In this document: positions 1 to 7,665 of the stretch, piece by piece
Layout of the letters: each line of letters starts with the position of its first letter
How positions within the stretch are numbered: position 1 is the first letter of the stretch
From: Candidatus Rifleibacteriota bacterium
Lineage (GTDB): Bacteria > Riflebacteria > Ozemobacteria > Ozemobacterales > Ozemobacteraceae
Direction of reading: 5' to 3'
Length of the DNA stretch: 18,200 nucleotides
NCBI GenBank assembly: GCA_017526725.1
Contig: JAFXRA010000336.1
Span: forward strand, 1 to 18,200
Notes under the pieces: model-generated
What the model was told of the DNA's origin: nothing
The model's database searches: none
What the model saw: only the letters and a program-made list of their open reading frames with translations
Translations under genes and position numbers: made by a program

Positions 1-163
1 TGACAATGGGTAGACTACAAATAAATACTGATTTTTCATCTAATTTCTAGTTTTTGTACAAACTCCAGAGGGTACTTCTTTAAACAAAAAAAACTAATAT
101 AACTCAAACCTTGATAGATAAAGAAAAAAGTTTGCGTTTGCTCTGCATAACCATCACAAAAAA

Positions 164-192
164 TTGTCAAAATTTTATGGGTATGTTATCAT
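164..192 (+). promoter_or_regulatory. Promoter of the sugar ABC transporter operon
   Basis: TTGTCA (164-169) and TATCAT (187-192) are separated by 17 bp, and TGT directly before the -10 box makes it an extended -10. Transcription would start near 199, giving a leader of about 48 nt before the TTG start at 247. The rest of 1-163 holds no gene or terminator that I can see, only a short palindrome TTTGTACAAA at 53-62. Hexamer matching by eye; not experimentally supported. Confidence 0.6.
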
Positions 193-246
193 CTAAAAGT
201 TAAAATTTAGAATTTTCCTAATAGGCATAAAACAGGAGGGCTTGTT

Positions 247-1170
247 TTGGCTATTCGAACTACAAAAGATACCGTAGTTTCATGGGGTTTCTTATCACCA
301 TTCATGATACTATTTCTGGTATTTCTGGTTTTCCCGATTTTTTATTCATTCTATCTCAGTTTTTTAGGTGCTCCAACAGATTTTAGTCTTGCAAATATGA
401 AGTTTGTTGGCTTAAAAAATTATGTAAGAATCATTCAAGACTGGCAGTTCTGGTCTTCTCTGGTAGTTACAGCTTTTTATGCATTAATCAGTATACCTTC
501 AGGTATAATTGTTTCTTTAGCATTAGCTCTTCTGCTGGATAACAAGCTCTTTGGAAAGAGTTTTTTCAGAAGCGCTTTCTTCCTGCCGAACATCCTTGAT
601 ATGTTGGTTGTAGGCGTTATCTGGGCTTTGATTTATGCGCCAAAATTTGGTGTTTTAGCTCAAATAAGTACAGCTCTTCTCGGAAAAAACAACTTCTTTA
701 ATACAACAGGTCTTTTAGGGAGTCCATATACAGCACTTTTAGCTGTTATTTTCGCTATGACTCTAAAAGGTGCCGGTTTCGGTATGGTTTTGTTCTTGGC
801 AGCCCTCCAGAACATTCCTAATGACGTATACGAAGCAGCAGATATAGACGGAGCAAGTGAATGGGAAAAATTCACATTAATAACAGTTCCTTTGCTTAAG
901 CCTATTATTTTCTTTATGGTTATCACAGGAATCATTGGTTCTTTAAATGCTTTTACAGAAATATACGCAATGACAGCCGGCGGACCACAGGTTGTTGTTG
1001 GTGGAGAAGCAATAGGTTCAACTTCTGTTGCCGGTTATTATCTGTATAAACAATTTGACGCCGGTAATTATGGTTATGCAGCTGCTATTTCATATATAAT
1101 GCTTATCATTACTCTTGGTATTACTTATATTCAGCAGAAGCTCGCCAAAAAGAAAGCAGGTGAAAAATAA
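247..1170 (+). CDS. Carbohydrate ABC transporter permease, MalF/UgpA type
   Basis: This is an inner-membrane permease of a sugar importer (binding-protein-dependent transport family), expected to pair with the next gene. The 307-residue length is normal for the family. Hydrophobic segments lie near residues 13-35, 73-97, 112-131, 160-187, 216-240 and 275-295. The cytoplasmic EAA loop that docks on the ATPase is at about 196-216 ([11 protein letters not shown] then F and PLL). The start is TTG at 247, chosen because AGGAGGG at 234-240 lies 6 nt upstream and no ATG fits. The stop shares one base with the next start (TAATG), so the two permeases are probably translationally coupled. The substrate cannot be read from sequence. 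Family is certain; MalF-like role is highly likely. Confidence 0.93.
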   Translation: MAIRTTKDTVVSWGFLSPFMILFLVFLVFPIFYSFYLSFLGAPTDFSLANMKFVGLKNYVRIIQDWQFWSSLVVTAFYALISIPSGIIVSLALALLLDNKLFGKSFFRSAFFLPNILDMLVVGVIWALIYAPKFGVLAQISTALLGKNNFFNTTGLLGSPYTALLAVIFAMTLKGAGFGMVLFLAALQNIPNDVYEAADIDGASEWEKFTLITVPLLKPIIFFMVITGIIGSLNAFTEIYAMTAGGPQVVVGGEAIGSTSVAGYYLYKQFDAGNYGYAAAISYIMLIITLGITYIQQKLAKKKAGEK

Positions 1171-2621
1171 TGAAAAATCCTGTAATTAGAGTTATATCAT
1201 TTGTTATTTTATTAGCAATAATGGTAACAATGACCTTCGGTATTTCTGGTCAATTGTTTAAGTTCGCAGGAATGGTTATCTCCTCTTTCTCTGCTACAGA
1301 AGCCCAGGAAAAAGAAGCTAACGAAAAGATTGTTCAATATGCTGATTTAATGATAAATTCCCTGCTCAGCGACTCTTCAAGTGCTTTTGGAACATCTAAA
1401 GAAAATGAAGTTGCTTTTGATAATCTAAAGAATCAGCTCAAAGAATTAAAAAAGACCGGCAATATAGTCGGAATTTATAAACTTACTGAAGAATCAATAA
1501 AACAGGCTAATTCCTTTATTAAAGAAAAGAATATAAGCATTGAATCAGTAAATGGGAAAATATTCATAGATACTACTTCTAAGGTCAGACTTGGGTTGAA
1601 AGAACTCAGATCTCCCGCTGTTTTACTAGAACAGATGGGGCCCTTGTGCAGAGGCCTTGCCTTAGCATTTACTCTTGCTTGTGCAGTTTTTGTTATCAAG
1701 AAATATCTTGATACAAAAACTATTAATAGAGGCCAATATTTAAAGAAGATGGTTATTTATGAAGCATTAATAGCTGGAGTTGTATGTGTTCTCTTCCCGT
1801 TCTTCTGGATGCTTTGCACAGCATTCAAACCATCAGGTCAAGAACTTGTAATAAATGCAAACAACCCATTCGATATAGTTCCTCAATCACCAACCTTAAA
1901 CAACTTCAGAAGAGTTCTTAAGATTGATGATAAAGCTAAAGAAAACATGAAAAAGTTCAATGACCCAATAGAAAACAAAAAGAACTTTGGAACATACTTC
2001 ATGAACTCCCTGCTTGTATCTACTACAGCAGCATTTCTTGTAACTCTCTTTGCTTCAATGGGGGCCTATGTTTTCTCCAAAAAGAATCTTCCTTATAAAG
2101 ATAAGATTTTCAAAGTCCTGCTCATGTCTATGATGATACCAGGCATGATGTTCATGGTTCCACAGTTCTTCATGATTTGTAAAATGGGGCTTTTCGGAAC
2201 GAAATGGGCAATGTTCTTACCTCACTTAGCATCTGTTTTCGGTATTTTCATGTTAAAACAGTTTATGGATACAATTCCGGATTCTTTGTTAGAAGCAGCT
2301 CAGATTGACGGCGCTTCTGAATGGCAAGTATTCAGAATTGTAATTATTCCGTTATCCTTACCAATTATATTAACTTTATTCCTGTTAACTTTCCTCTCTA
2401 ATTGGTCAAACTTCTTATGGCAGTTAATCGTTACAGATTTCGAAAATCCCTTAAGCGTAACCTTACCTGTTGGTCTGGCTCTTTTCAGAGGTCAGTATAC
2501 TTCTGAGCTTGGATTAATTATGTCAGCTTCCTGCTTCTCAATTGTTCCAATCGCAGTATTGTTCTTATTCGCACAGCGTTACTTCATCGAAGGTATGACT
2601 GCTGGTGCTGTTAAGGAATAA
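1170..2621 (+). CDS. Carbohydrate ABC permease, MalG/UgpE type, with N-terminal extension
   Basis: The second permease of the importer has 483 residues, against about 270-300 for typical MalG-type proteins. Residues from about 195 onward are canonical: first helix 198-218 followed by CTAFKPSG, an EAA loop at 375-395 ([14 protein letters not shown]), and the usual C-terminus ending GMTAGAVKE. The first ~190 residues are extra. They comprise a membrane helix (7-24), a charged, probably helical segment (about 40-150), and a second membrane helix (158-176) followed by KK. An even number of added helices would leave the permease core in normal topology, with the inserted segment outside the membrane; this is inference. 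There is also a longer than usual loop at about 222-275 before the second core helix. The ATG at 1170 overlaps the preceding stop by one base. Confidence 0.9.
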   Translation: MKNPVIRVISFVILLAIMVTMTFGISGQLFKFAGMVISSFSATEAQEKEANEKIVQYADLMINSLLSDSSSAFGTSKENEVAFDNLKNQLKELKKTGNIVGIYKLTEESIKQANSFIKEKNISIESVNGKIFIDTTSKVRLGLKELRSPAVLLEQMGPLCRGLALAFTLACAVFVIKKYLDTKTINRGQYLKKMVIYEALIAGVVCVLFPFFWMLCTAFKPSGQELVINANNPFDIVPQSPTLNNFRRVLKIDDKAKENMKKFNDPIENKKNFGTYFMNSLLVSTTAAFLVTLFASMGAYVFSKKNLPYKDKIFKVLLMSMMIPGMMFMVPQFFMICKMGLFGTKWAMFLPHLASVFGIFMLKQFMDTIPDSLLEAAQIDGASEWQVFRIVIIPLSLPIILTLFLLTFLSNWSNFLWQLIVTDFENPLSVTLPVGLALFRGQYTSELGLIMSASCFSIVPIAVLFLFAQRYFIEGMTAGAVKE

Positions 2622-2634
2622 GGGAGGCTCAAAT

Positions 2635-3927
2635 ATGAAAGAAAAAATTTGTATTATAGCTGTAGTCCTTGCTTATGCAGTATTGTGCTGGTATGGCTGG
2701 GGTTCTTCTTCAACCATGAATACGACATCAGATGGCAGAACAATACTCACTTTCTGGCATACTTACGGCGATGATGAAGAATTATTGCTCCGCAAGGTCA
2801 TAAGTGATTGGGAAGCCAAACCAGAAAACGCAAAGTACACAGTCAGACCAGTAAGAATTCCTTTCGATGGTCATAAACCAAAAATCAGAACAGCACTTAC
2901 TGTTGGCCAAGGCCCAGATATGGCTCGTGTTGACTGGTCTTTTGTTTGTGAATTAGCTCGCAAGAATTCTGTAGCAGATTTGGGAACATTCGGTTTCGAC
3001 ACAATAAAGAACAATTACTTACAGGCTCCCCTCAATGCTTGTTGCGTTGATGGCAAATATTACGGTCTTCCCGACCAGAGCAACTGTGTATCTTTATTCT
3101 ATAACAGAGCAATATTCAAAGAACTTGGTCTGTTACCACAAGACTCTGTCTATAAATTTGGCGAACAAATAGGCGGCAAGCCTTTCCCACAAACCTGGGA
3201 AGAATTTTCAGCTTTTGCTAAGCAGTTCAAAGATTCTTCTAAAGGCAGAGAACCTTTTGCAATCATGAATACACTTTGGTGGAACTTAGCAATATTAAAT
3301 ACTTTTGGAGCTAAAGTTGTTGACGGCAATAATTGCGTTATAGATTCCGAAGCCTCTGTTGCTGCTCTCAACATGATTGCCGGCCTTTATAAAGAAGGGG
3401 TAGAAGCCGGTGGTTGGAAACCTGGTGCTATTACTCCAGAACAAGGTTTTGCTAACGGCAAGTATGTTATGATTATTATGGGGCCCTGGAACTTGAAACG
3501 TTTCAAAGAAGACCTCAAGCTTGATTTCGGTATCGCCTTGATTCCTGGCGGTCCAGCCGGAAGCTCTTCAAACGTTGGTGGTACTGATGTTGTTATTTTT
3601 AACGACAAATCCAAAGAACGCCAAGAAGCCTCATACAGATTCTTAACATTCTTTACTAATGCACAAAATCAGGCAGATTGGTGTCTAAAGCTTAATCAGC
3701 TTCCAATAAACAATGATGCTTATAAACTAGTTAATTTTGAAGATGAACATCAAAAAGCTTTTATGAAGCAAATGCAGACCACAAAACCAAATCCGGTTGT
3801 AAAAGACTTCGGTTTACTTGAAGACATTGTTAACCCGGAAGTTGAAACAATACTTACCGGCAGTAAAACTGCTAAACAAGGTGTTGAAAGTATTGCCAAA
3901 CGTGTTCAGAATCTACTTAATGATTAA
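2635..3927 (+). CDS. Extracellular sugar-binding protein of the ABC importer
   Basis: This is a 430-residue family 1 solute-binding protein that would capture the sugar and deliver it to the two permeases encoded just upstream. The start is ATG at 2635, chosen over an upstream in-frame start at 2605 because GGGAGG (2622-2627) is correctly spaced and the protein then opens with a short positive stretch and a hydrophobic helix (residues 4-20). That helix has a cysteine at 18, but AVLC is a poor lipobox, so it may be an uncleaved anchor. The mature part shows family hallmarks: TILTFWHTYGDDEE near the start, GQGPDMARVDW, YGLPDQSNCVSLFYNRAIF, and a MGPWNLKRFK segment in the second half. Substrate unknown. 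No ATPase gene is visible, so the ATPase must lie elsewhere or be shared. Confidence 0.9.
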   Translation: MKEKICIIAVVLAYAVLCWYGWGSSSTMNTTSDGRTILTFWHTYGDDEELLLRKVISDWEAKPENAKYTVRPVRIPFDGHKPKIRTALTVGQGPDMARVDWSFVCELARKNSVADLGTFGFDTIKNNYLQAPLNACCVDGKYYGLPDQSNCVSLFYNRAIFKELGLLPQDSVYKFGEQIGGKPFPQTWEEFSAFAKQFKDSSKGREPFAIMNTLWWNLAILNTFGAKVVDGNNCVIDSEASVAALNMIAGLYKEGVEAGGWKPGAITPEQGFANGKYVMIIMGPWNLKRFKEDLKLDFGIALIPGGPAGSSSNVGGTDVVIFNDKSKERQEASYRFLTFFTNAQNQADWCLKLNQLPINNDAYKLVNFEDEHQKAFMKQMQTTKPNPVVKDFGLLEDIVNPEVETILTGSKTAKQGVESIAKRVQNLLND

Positions 3928-3954
3928 TAGAATGATTTAGGCAAACACTGGAAT

Positions 3955-4028
3955 GCACCCTTAGCTCAGTTGGATAGAGCATTTGCCTCCGGAGCAAAAG
4001 GCCGCGCGTTCGAATCGCGCAGGGTGCG
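3955..4028 (+). tRNA. tRNA-Arg, anticodon CCG
   Basis: A complete 74-nt cloverleaf. The acceptor stem GCACCCT (3955-3961) pairs with AGGGTGC (4021-4027). The D stem is GCTC/GAGC, the anticodon stem TTTGC/GCAAA (3982-3986 and 3994-3998) with loop CTCCGGA, and the T stem GCGCG/CGCGC with loop TTCGAAT. Anticodon CCG (3989-3991) reads CGG. The discriminator is G, and CCA is not encoded (GAT follows). It lies 27 nt after the binding-protein gene and 21 nt before the ftsB-like gene, with no clear terminator on either side, so it may be processed from a longer transcript. Confidence 0.96.
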
Positions 4029-4049
4029 ATTTAGGATGTAAATTAAATA

Positions 4050-4433
4050 ATGTCAGATTCAGAATCATCACCAAAACGTAAACGAGTTCGGTTTTCAACC
4101 GAAATAATGTTTATTTTATCTGCAATATTTTGTGTTGCTCTATCTTTGATATATCTTGCAAGATATAACGATATACGTAATCTTCTTCAGACAGAGGCCG
4201 AACAGCGAGAAAGAATAGAAGGTCTTGAACGTGAAAACCGCATGCTGAAAGAAAATCTGGAAATGTTATCAACTCCAGAAGGAATAGAACGATTAGCAAG
4301 AGAACGTCTTGGATTAGTAAAGCCTGAAGAAGTAGTTGTTTATACCATAGACGACAAAAATGAGCCAATAAATGCTTCAGATGCAGTTGTAATAACAACT
4401 CCACAAGCAGCATCCTATACTCTTCCACATTAA
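4050..4433 (+). CDS. FtsB/DivIC-family septum formation initiator
   Basis: A 127-residue bitopic membrane protein of the divisome. The order is typical of the family: a basic cytoplasmic N-terminus (KRKRVRF), one membrane helix (about 17-37), a coiled coil rich in E/R/L heptads (about 40-73), then the signature stretch GIERLARERLGLVKPEE (78-94). Family members form a complex with FtsL and FtsQ/DivIB and help activate septal peptidoglycan synthesis. The ~27-residue tail after the conserved part is Ala/Thr rich and has no recognisable domain. The ribosome site is weak (AGGA at 4033-4036, 13 nt from the ATG). FtsB and DivIC cannot be separated from sequence alone here, so no symbol is given. Confidence 0.85.
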   Translation: MSDSESSPKRKRVRFSTEIMFILSAIFCVALSLIYLARYNDIRNLLQTEAEQRERIEGLERENRMLKENLEMLSTPEGIERLARERLGLVKPEEVVVYTIDDKNEPINASDAVVITTPQAASYTLPH

Positions 4434-4443
4434 AGATAATTAA

Positions 4444-5097
4444 ATGAAATTTATTCTAAAAAGATTGAATCTATTTTTCATATTACTTTTAGCTACTTCA
4501 TTATTTATTTCCAGTGATTTACAAGCTGCTGAAACAGCCTCAGATTCCACAACCTTATCTATAGAGAATTTTCCTAAAGAACTGCTTTATCCAGAATATT
4601 TTAGAATACATGATATGCTTCTTTGGGAAAATATTCGAAAAGAATTAATTTTTAAATTCCGATTTTTTACAGGCAAACGCCCCCAAAAAGACTATATTCC
4701 TTGTCATAAATTTCAAAGACGCATATCTAGAGCAATAGATAGAGCTTCTTCGGAAAATAAGCTTACATTCAGTACTGTAGACAATAAATTACTCTTTGAT
4801 AAAAATTCAGACTTTGAAAAGATTCTTTCCCCGCAACCAACCTTATTGAATAAAAGCTGTAATTACCATTCCTTAGGCGACATAAACAAAGGCTGTATTT
4901 TGTATTGTGATTATCATGGAATTGATTTCGAAAGTGAATTTTATAAACAAAATAAGAACAAACTTGAAATTTATAAACCTCTTATACTCCCGGAAGACGT
5001 TGCTGAATTAATTATTTTTTTGCCTTCTATTCTTGTTCTTATGGTTATTTTATTCCTTATTTTACCCAAAAAGAAAAAAATTCAAATGGCAAAATAA
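4444..5097 (+). CDS. Secreted membrane-anchored protein with pilin-tail-like cysteine pattern
   Basis: I do not recognise a named family. The 217-residue protein begins with a signal peptide (hydrophobic 9-23, likely cleavage after LQA near residue 28) and ends with a membrane helix (about 186-207) followed by KKKK. The bulk should therefore face outside the cytoplasm, held by the C-terminal anchor. The middle has four cysteines: C87 (PCHKFQRRISRAID), C139 (CNYHS), C151 and C155 (ILYCDYHG). The order 'C-x2-3-N/F-Q... A-I..., then CP/CN..., G, then CxxHG' resembles the C-terminal part of many type II/IV pseudopilins, but the pilin N-terminal helix and cleavage motif are absent. It starts 10 nt after the ftsB-like stop, so co-transcription is likely. 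Function unknown. Confidence 0.7.
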   Translation: MKFILKRLNLFFILLLATSLFISSDLQAAETASDSTTLSIENFPKELLYPEYFRIHDMLLWENIRKELIFKFRFFTGKRPQKDYIPCHKFQRRISRAIDRASSENKLTFSTVDNKLLFDKNSDFEKILSPQPTLLNKSCNYHSLGDINKGCILYCDYHGIDFESEFYKQNKNKLEIYKPLILPEDVAELIIFLPSILVLMVILFLILPKKKKIQMAK

Positions 5098-5187
5098 TCA
5101 ATTTTTATTGAAGTATTGCAAAATAAACCAATACAGAATACAATCAAAGCCGCAAAAACTAGCAAACCGATAAATAAAGAGGCAAAT

Positions 5188-6198
5188 ATGAATGGACTTT
5201 CTTTACTACAGACAGAACGAGCAATTCTTGAATTAAAAAGACATTTTGAAGACACTTTGGCAGACAGTTTAAGACTATATAGAGTTTCTGCCCCAATGTA
5301 TGTAAAAATGGGAACAGGTCTGCAGGATGACCTGAACGGAACAGAACGACCAGTTACTTTTTCTGTTCCAGCAATAGGCAATACAAAATTTGAAATTGTT
5401 CATTCTTTGGCCAAATGGAAACGTAAAGCTTTAGCAGATTACCAAATACCTGTCGGAGAAGGTATTTATACAGACATGAACGCCTTGCGTCCTGACGAAG
5501 CCAGTATAGAAACAGGTATTCATTCTATATATGTCGACCAGTGGGACTGGGAAAAAGTTATGGATAAAGATGAAAGAAATCTTGACTATCTTAAACAGAC
5601 AGTAGAAACAATTTATTCAGCCATTCTTTCTACAGAACACCACATAACAACCAAATATGGATTAAACAAATTTCTTGCTCATAAAATTCATTTTATTCAT
5701 AGCGAAGATTTGCTTGAAAAATATCCGAATCTATCTTCTAAAGAACGAGAACATGCAATTTGCAGAGAACTTGGTGCCGTATTTCTTATAGGAATCGGCG
5801 GGAAACTTCAAAATGGTCAGCCTCACGATGGACGCGCACCAGACTATGACGACTGGTCAACCCCCACAACAGAAGGGCATCATGGATTAAACGGCGATAT
5901 ACTTGTCTGGAACCCAATATTTGAAAAGTCTTTTGAACTTTCCTCAATGGGTATAAGAGTAGACCCGGAAACATTAACCAGACAGTTAACAGAAAGAAAT
6001 GCCATGAAAAAGACTAGTTTACCCTGGCATAAAGATTTATTGGCAGGAAAATTCCCACAAACAATTGGCGGCGGTATTGGTCAGTCCAGATTAAGCATGC
6101 TTCTGCTTCAAAAACATCACATTGGAGAAGTTCAAGTTAGTGTTTGGCCGGATAGAATGCTAAAATACTGTCAGGAACAAGGTATTCATATATTGTAA
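5188..6198 (+). CDS. asnA: Aspartate-ammonia ligase (asparagine synthetase A)
   Basis: AsnA makes asparagine from aspartate, ammonia and ATP (to AMP and PPi) in the cytoplasm, and is related to class II aminoacyl-tRNA synthetases. The 336 residues match the E. coli enzyme (330) over their whole length. Visible conserved blocks include GTGLQDDLNG, HSLAKWKRKAL, GEGIYTDMNALRPDE, IYVDQWDWEKVM, RAPDYDDWSTPT, LNGDILVWNP, ELSSMGIRVDPET and TIGGGIGQSRLSMLLL. The start is ATG at 5188, with AGAGG at 5178-5182; an upstream in-frame TTG at 5116 would add 24 residues absent from the family and has no ribosome site. No key block is missing. No terminator is evident before the next promoter. Confidence 0.97.
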   Translation: MNGLSLLQTERAILELKRHFEDTLADSLRLYRVSAPMYVKMGTGLQDDLNGTERPVTFSVPAIGNTKFEIVHSLAKWKRKALADYQIPVGEGIYTDMNALRPDEASIETGIHSIYVDQWDWEKVMDKDERNLDYLKQTVETIYSAILSTEHHITTKYGLNKFLAHKIHFIHSEDLLEKYPNLSSKEREHAICRELGAVFLIGIGGKLQNGQPHDGRAPDYDDWSTPTTEGHHGLNGDILVWNPIFEKSFELSSMGIRVDPETLTRQLTERNAMKKTSLPWHKDLLAGKFPQTIGGGIGQSRLSMLLLQKHHIGEVQVSVWPDRMLKYCQEQGIHIL

Positions 6199-6202
6199 GC
6201 TT

Positions 6203-6230
6203 ATTACAGAATTATGGTAAACTATATAAT
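6203..6230 (+). promoter_or_regulatory. Candidate promoter of the DUF4097 gene
   Basis: A perfect -10 box TATAAT (6225-6230) follows ATTACA (6203-6208, four of six matches to TTGACA) with a 16-bp spacer. Initiation near 6237 would give a leader of about 68 nt. The -35 is weak, so this rests mainly on the -10. Confidence 0.45.
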
Positions 6231-6250
6231 ATTCAATTAAATTCAATTAA
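6231..6250. repeat. Two tandem copies of a 10-bp unit
   Basis: ATTCAATTAA occurs twice head to tail directly downstream of the -10 box, around the predicted transcription start of the DUF4097 gene. It could be an operator or simple low-complexity sequence; nothing distinguishes the two. Confidence 0.5.
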
Positions 6251-6304
6251 GCAATATAAAGCTTACTATTAAGTGCTAACTCTATAAAATCAGGAGAAAC
6301 CGAT

Positions 6305-7474
6305 ATGTCTGATTCCAGAACAATGATTTTACAAATGTTATCAGAAGGCAAGATTACTGTAGAAGAATCTGAAAGACTTCTAAATGCTCTAAATAAAGAA
6401 GATGAAGTAAGAAACAGCAACAAAGCAGAAAACAAAAATACCAATCAGTCGCCTAATATAAATGTTTTTCCGAACATACCATTTTTAGAAGCTACAAAAC
6501 TGGGTATCAACATTAGAGATATTGCTCAGACACTGCATCAGACTGTTCAACAGACAATTAAACAAGTGGAACCAGGTCGTAAAGAATTAAAAGAAAAAAT
6601 GAAAGAATTCGGAACCTGGATGGAAGATGTAGTAGAAACCATGGCTGCAGAATTAACCAATCACAGCAATCTGCCTGTTGATTGCATGAGTGTTGATTTT
6701 ATAGTTCCAGCGCCAAAAGAAATAGATAATATAAATACATTTGTAATTGAAAATATTTATGGTGAAATTCATCTAAATGAAGGCAATTCATTTAAACTTT
6801 TGGTAAACGGCCAGATAAGCAAAAAAACAATTGGTGAAATGCAGTCTTCAGAATGGTTTACGAATAAAGCAATAAGAATTGAAGATGACAAAATGTTTAT
6901 TGGTTTTAATAACGATACTTCCATAAAAGGAATAATTGATTTGAATATTAATTTGCCTGCAGGAAAGAAGGTAATATGCAAAACAATCAATTCTTCTGTA
7001 AAAATAAAGGGCGCATTGAATATAGAAGCTATAAAAACCATAAGCGGAGACATCAGAGTAAACGATTCAGATATTTCAAACACTGAAATAGAAAGCGTTA
7101 ATGGGGTTATTCAACTCGAAAACAATAAGAAAATAAACGCACAGGTTAATTCAACTTCTGGCGACATAATTATTAGAAGAAGTGGAGTTAACAAGCTTAA
7201 AATAAATAGCGTTAACGGAGATGTAAACATCAGCGAATCAGATATCGCTCTAGAAACAGATGTAAAAATCATTACAACTGCTGGCGATATTAATGTCGAA
7301 AAGCTTAATGGGCCATGGAAATCTGTTGATGCAACATCTCGAAAAGGAGAAATAATAATTGACTGGAAAGGAAACAGCTCTCCGGTTAATTCTCAAAAAG
7401 CCTGCATAAAATCAGGCGGAGAAGGTGCTGTAATTTATGCGGAATCATTAAGCGGAAACATTAGATTTCACTAA
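6305..7474 (+). CDS. SHOCT-like/DUF4097 beta-repeat protein, YvlB-like
   Basis: A 389-residue cytoplasmic-type protein without signal peptide or membrane segments. Residues 1-28 (ILQMLSEGKITVEESERLLNAL) are the short helical SHOCT-like module common at the N-terminus of YvlB-type proteins. Residues ~30-130 are polar and helical. From about 145 to the end there are repeated short beta units of the DUF4097 type, with recurring 'SVNG', 'TISGDIRV', 'STSGDIII', 'TTAGDINV' and a closing 'SLSGNIRFH'. In Bacillus, YvlB-type proteins are linked to envelope stress, but no PspC-like or yvl neighbours are seen here, so a role in stress is only inference. AGGAG (6292-6296) lies 8 nt before the ATG. It has its own promoter candidate and ends in a convergent gap. 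Confidence 0.8.
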   Translation: MSDSRTMILQMLSEGKITVEESERLLNALNKEDEVRNSNKAENKNTNQSPNINVFPNIPFLEATKLGINIRDIAQTLHQTVQQTIKQVEPGRKELKEKMKEFGTWMEDVVETMAAELTNHSNLPVDCMSVDFIVPAPKEIDNINTFVIENIYGEIHLNEGNSFKLLVNGQISKKTIGEMQSSEWFTNKAIRIEDDKMFIGFNNDTSIKGIIDLNINLPAGKKVICKTINSSVKIKGALNIEAIKTISGDIRVNDSDISNTEIESVNGVIQLENNKKINAQVNSTSGDIIIRRSGVNKLKINSVNGDVNISESDIALETDVKIITTAGDINVEKLNGPWKSVDATSRKGEIIIDWKGNSSPVNSQKACIKSGGEGAVIYAESLSGNIRFH

Positions 7475-7505
7475 GTTTTCTACTTACTAACTTTGTAATT
7501 ATAAA

Positions 7506-7590
7506 ATCCCCCTTAATCCCCCTTTGCGACTCGCTGACCTCCTGTCGCTCGCTTGCATACCGCCATCCTTGGCGGTAATACAAAAGGGGG
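7506..7590. repeat. GC-rich nested inverted-repeat element in a convergent gap
   Basis: The 191-nt gap between convergent genes contains an island unlike its AT-rich surroundings. ATCCCCCTT occurs twice in tandem with a 10-nt period (7506-7514, 7516-7524). CCCCCTTT (7518-7525) pairs with AAAGGGGG (7583-7590) to close an outer stem. Inside are two further hairpins, GCGAC (7526-7530) with GTCGC (7544-7548) and a perfect ACCGCCA (7559-7565) with TGGCGGT (7570-7576, 4-nt loop). Together these could form a three-way folded structure. No T-run follows, so it is not a standard terminator. The form suits a dispersed REP-like or MITE-like repeat, but only one copy is in the window. Confidence 0.6.
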
Positions 7591-7665
7591 TGAGGACATT
7601 ACCATATACTTTTAATCTCTAATAAATTCTTAGTTTTTAAACAGTCTCTATTGAACAAGCACTAA

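Noticed and set aside
53..62. TTTGTACAAA palindrome as an operator for the transporter operon
   Set aside because: It is about 100 bp upstream of the -35 box and only 10 bp of AT-rich sequence; chance is likely.
2605..2634. Upstream start for the binding protein, overlapping the permease gene
   Set aside because: It would place charged residues ahead of the export helix; ATG 2635 has GGGAGG upstream.
2635..2700. Binding protein as a classical lipoprotein
   Set aside because: The cysteine at residue 18 is preceded by AVL, which does not fit the usual lipobox, so I leave anchoring open.
3955..4028. tRNA-Arg as an integration site of a mobile element
   Set aside because: No integrase, no duplicated 3' tRNA segment and no composition shift on either side; flanking genes are ordinary.
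4111..4428. 105-codon minus-strand frame opposite the ftsB-like gene
   Set aside because: Leucine-rich antisense shadow of the coiled-coil coding sequence with no ribosome site; the plus-strand gene has clear family features.
5116..5187. Upstream TTG start giving AsnA 24 extra residues
   Set aside because: No ribosome site, and the added residues are absent from AsnA; ATG 5188 has AGAGG at good spacing.
7559..7576. ACCGCCA/TGGCGGT hairpin as a Rho-independent terminator of the DUF4097 gene
   Set aside because: No T-run follows on either strand, and it is nested in a larger repeat-like structure.
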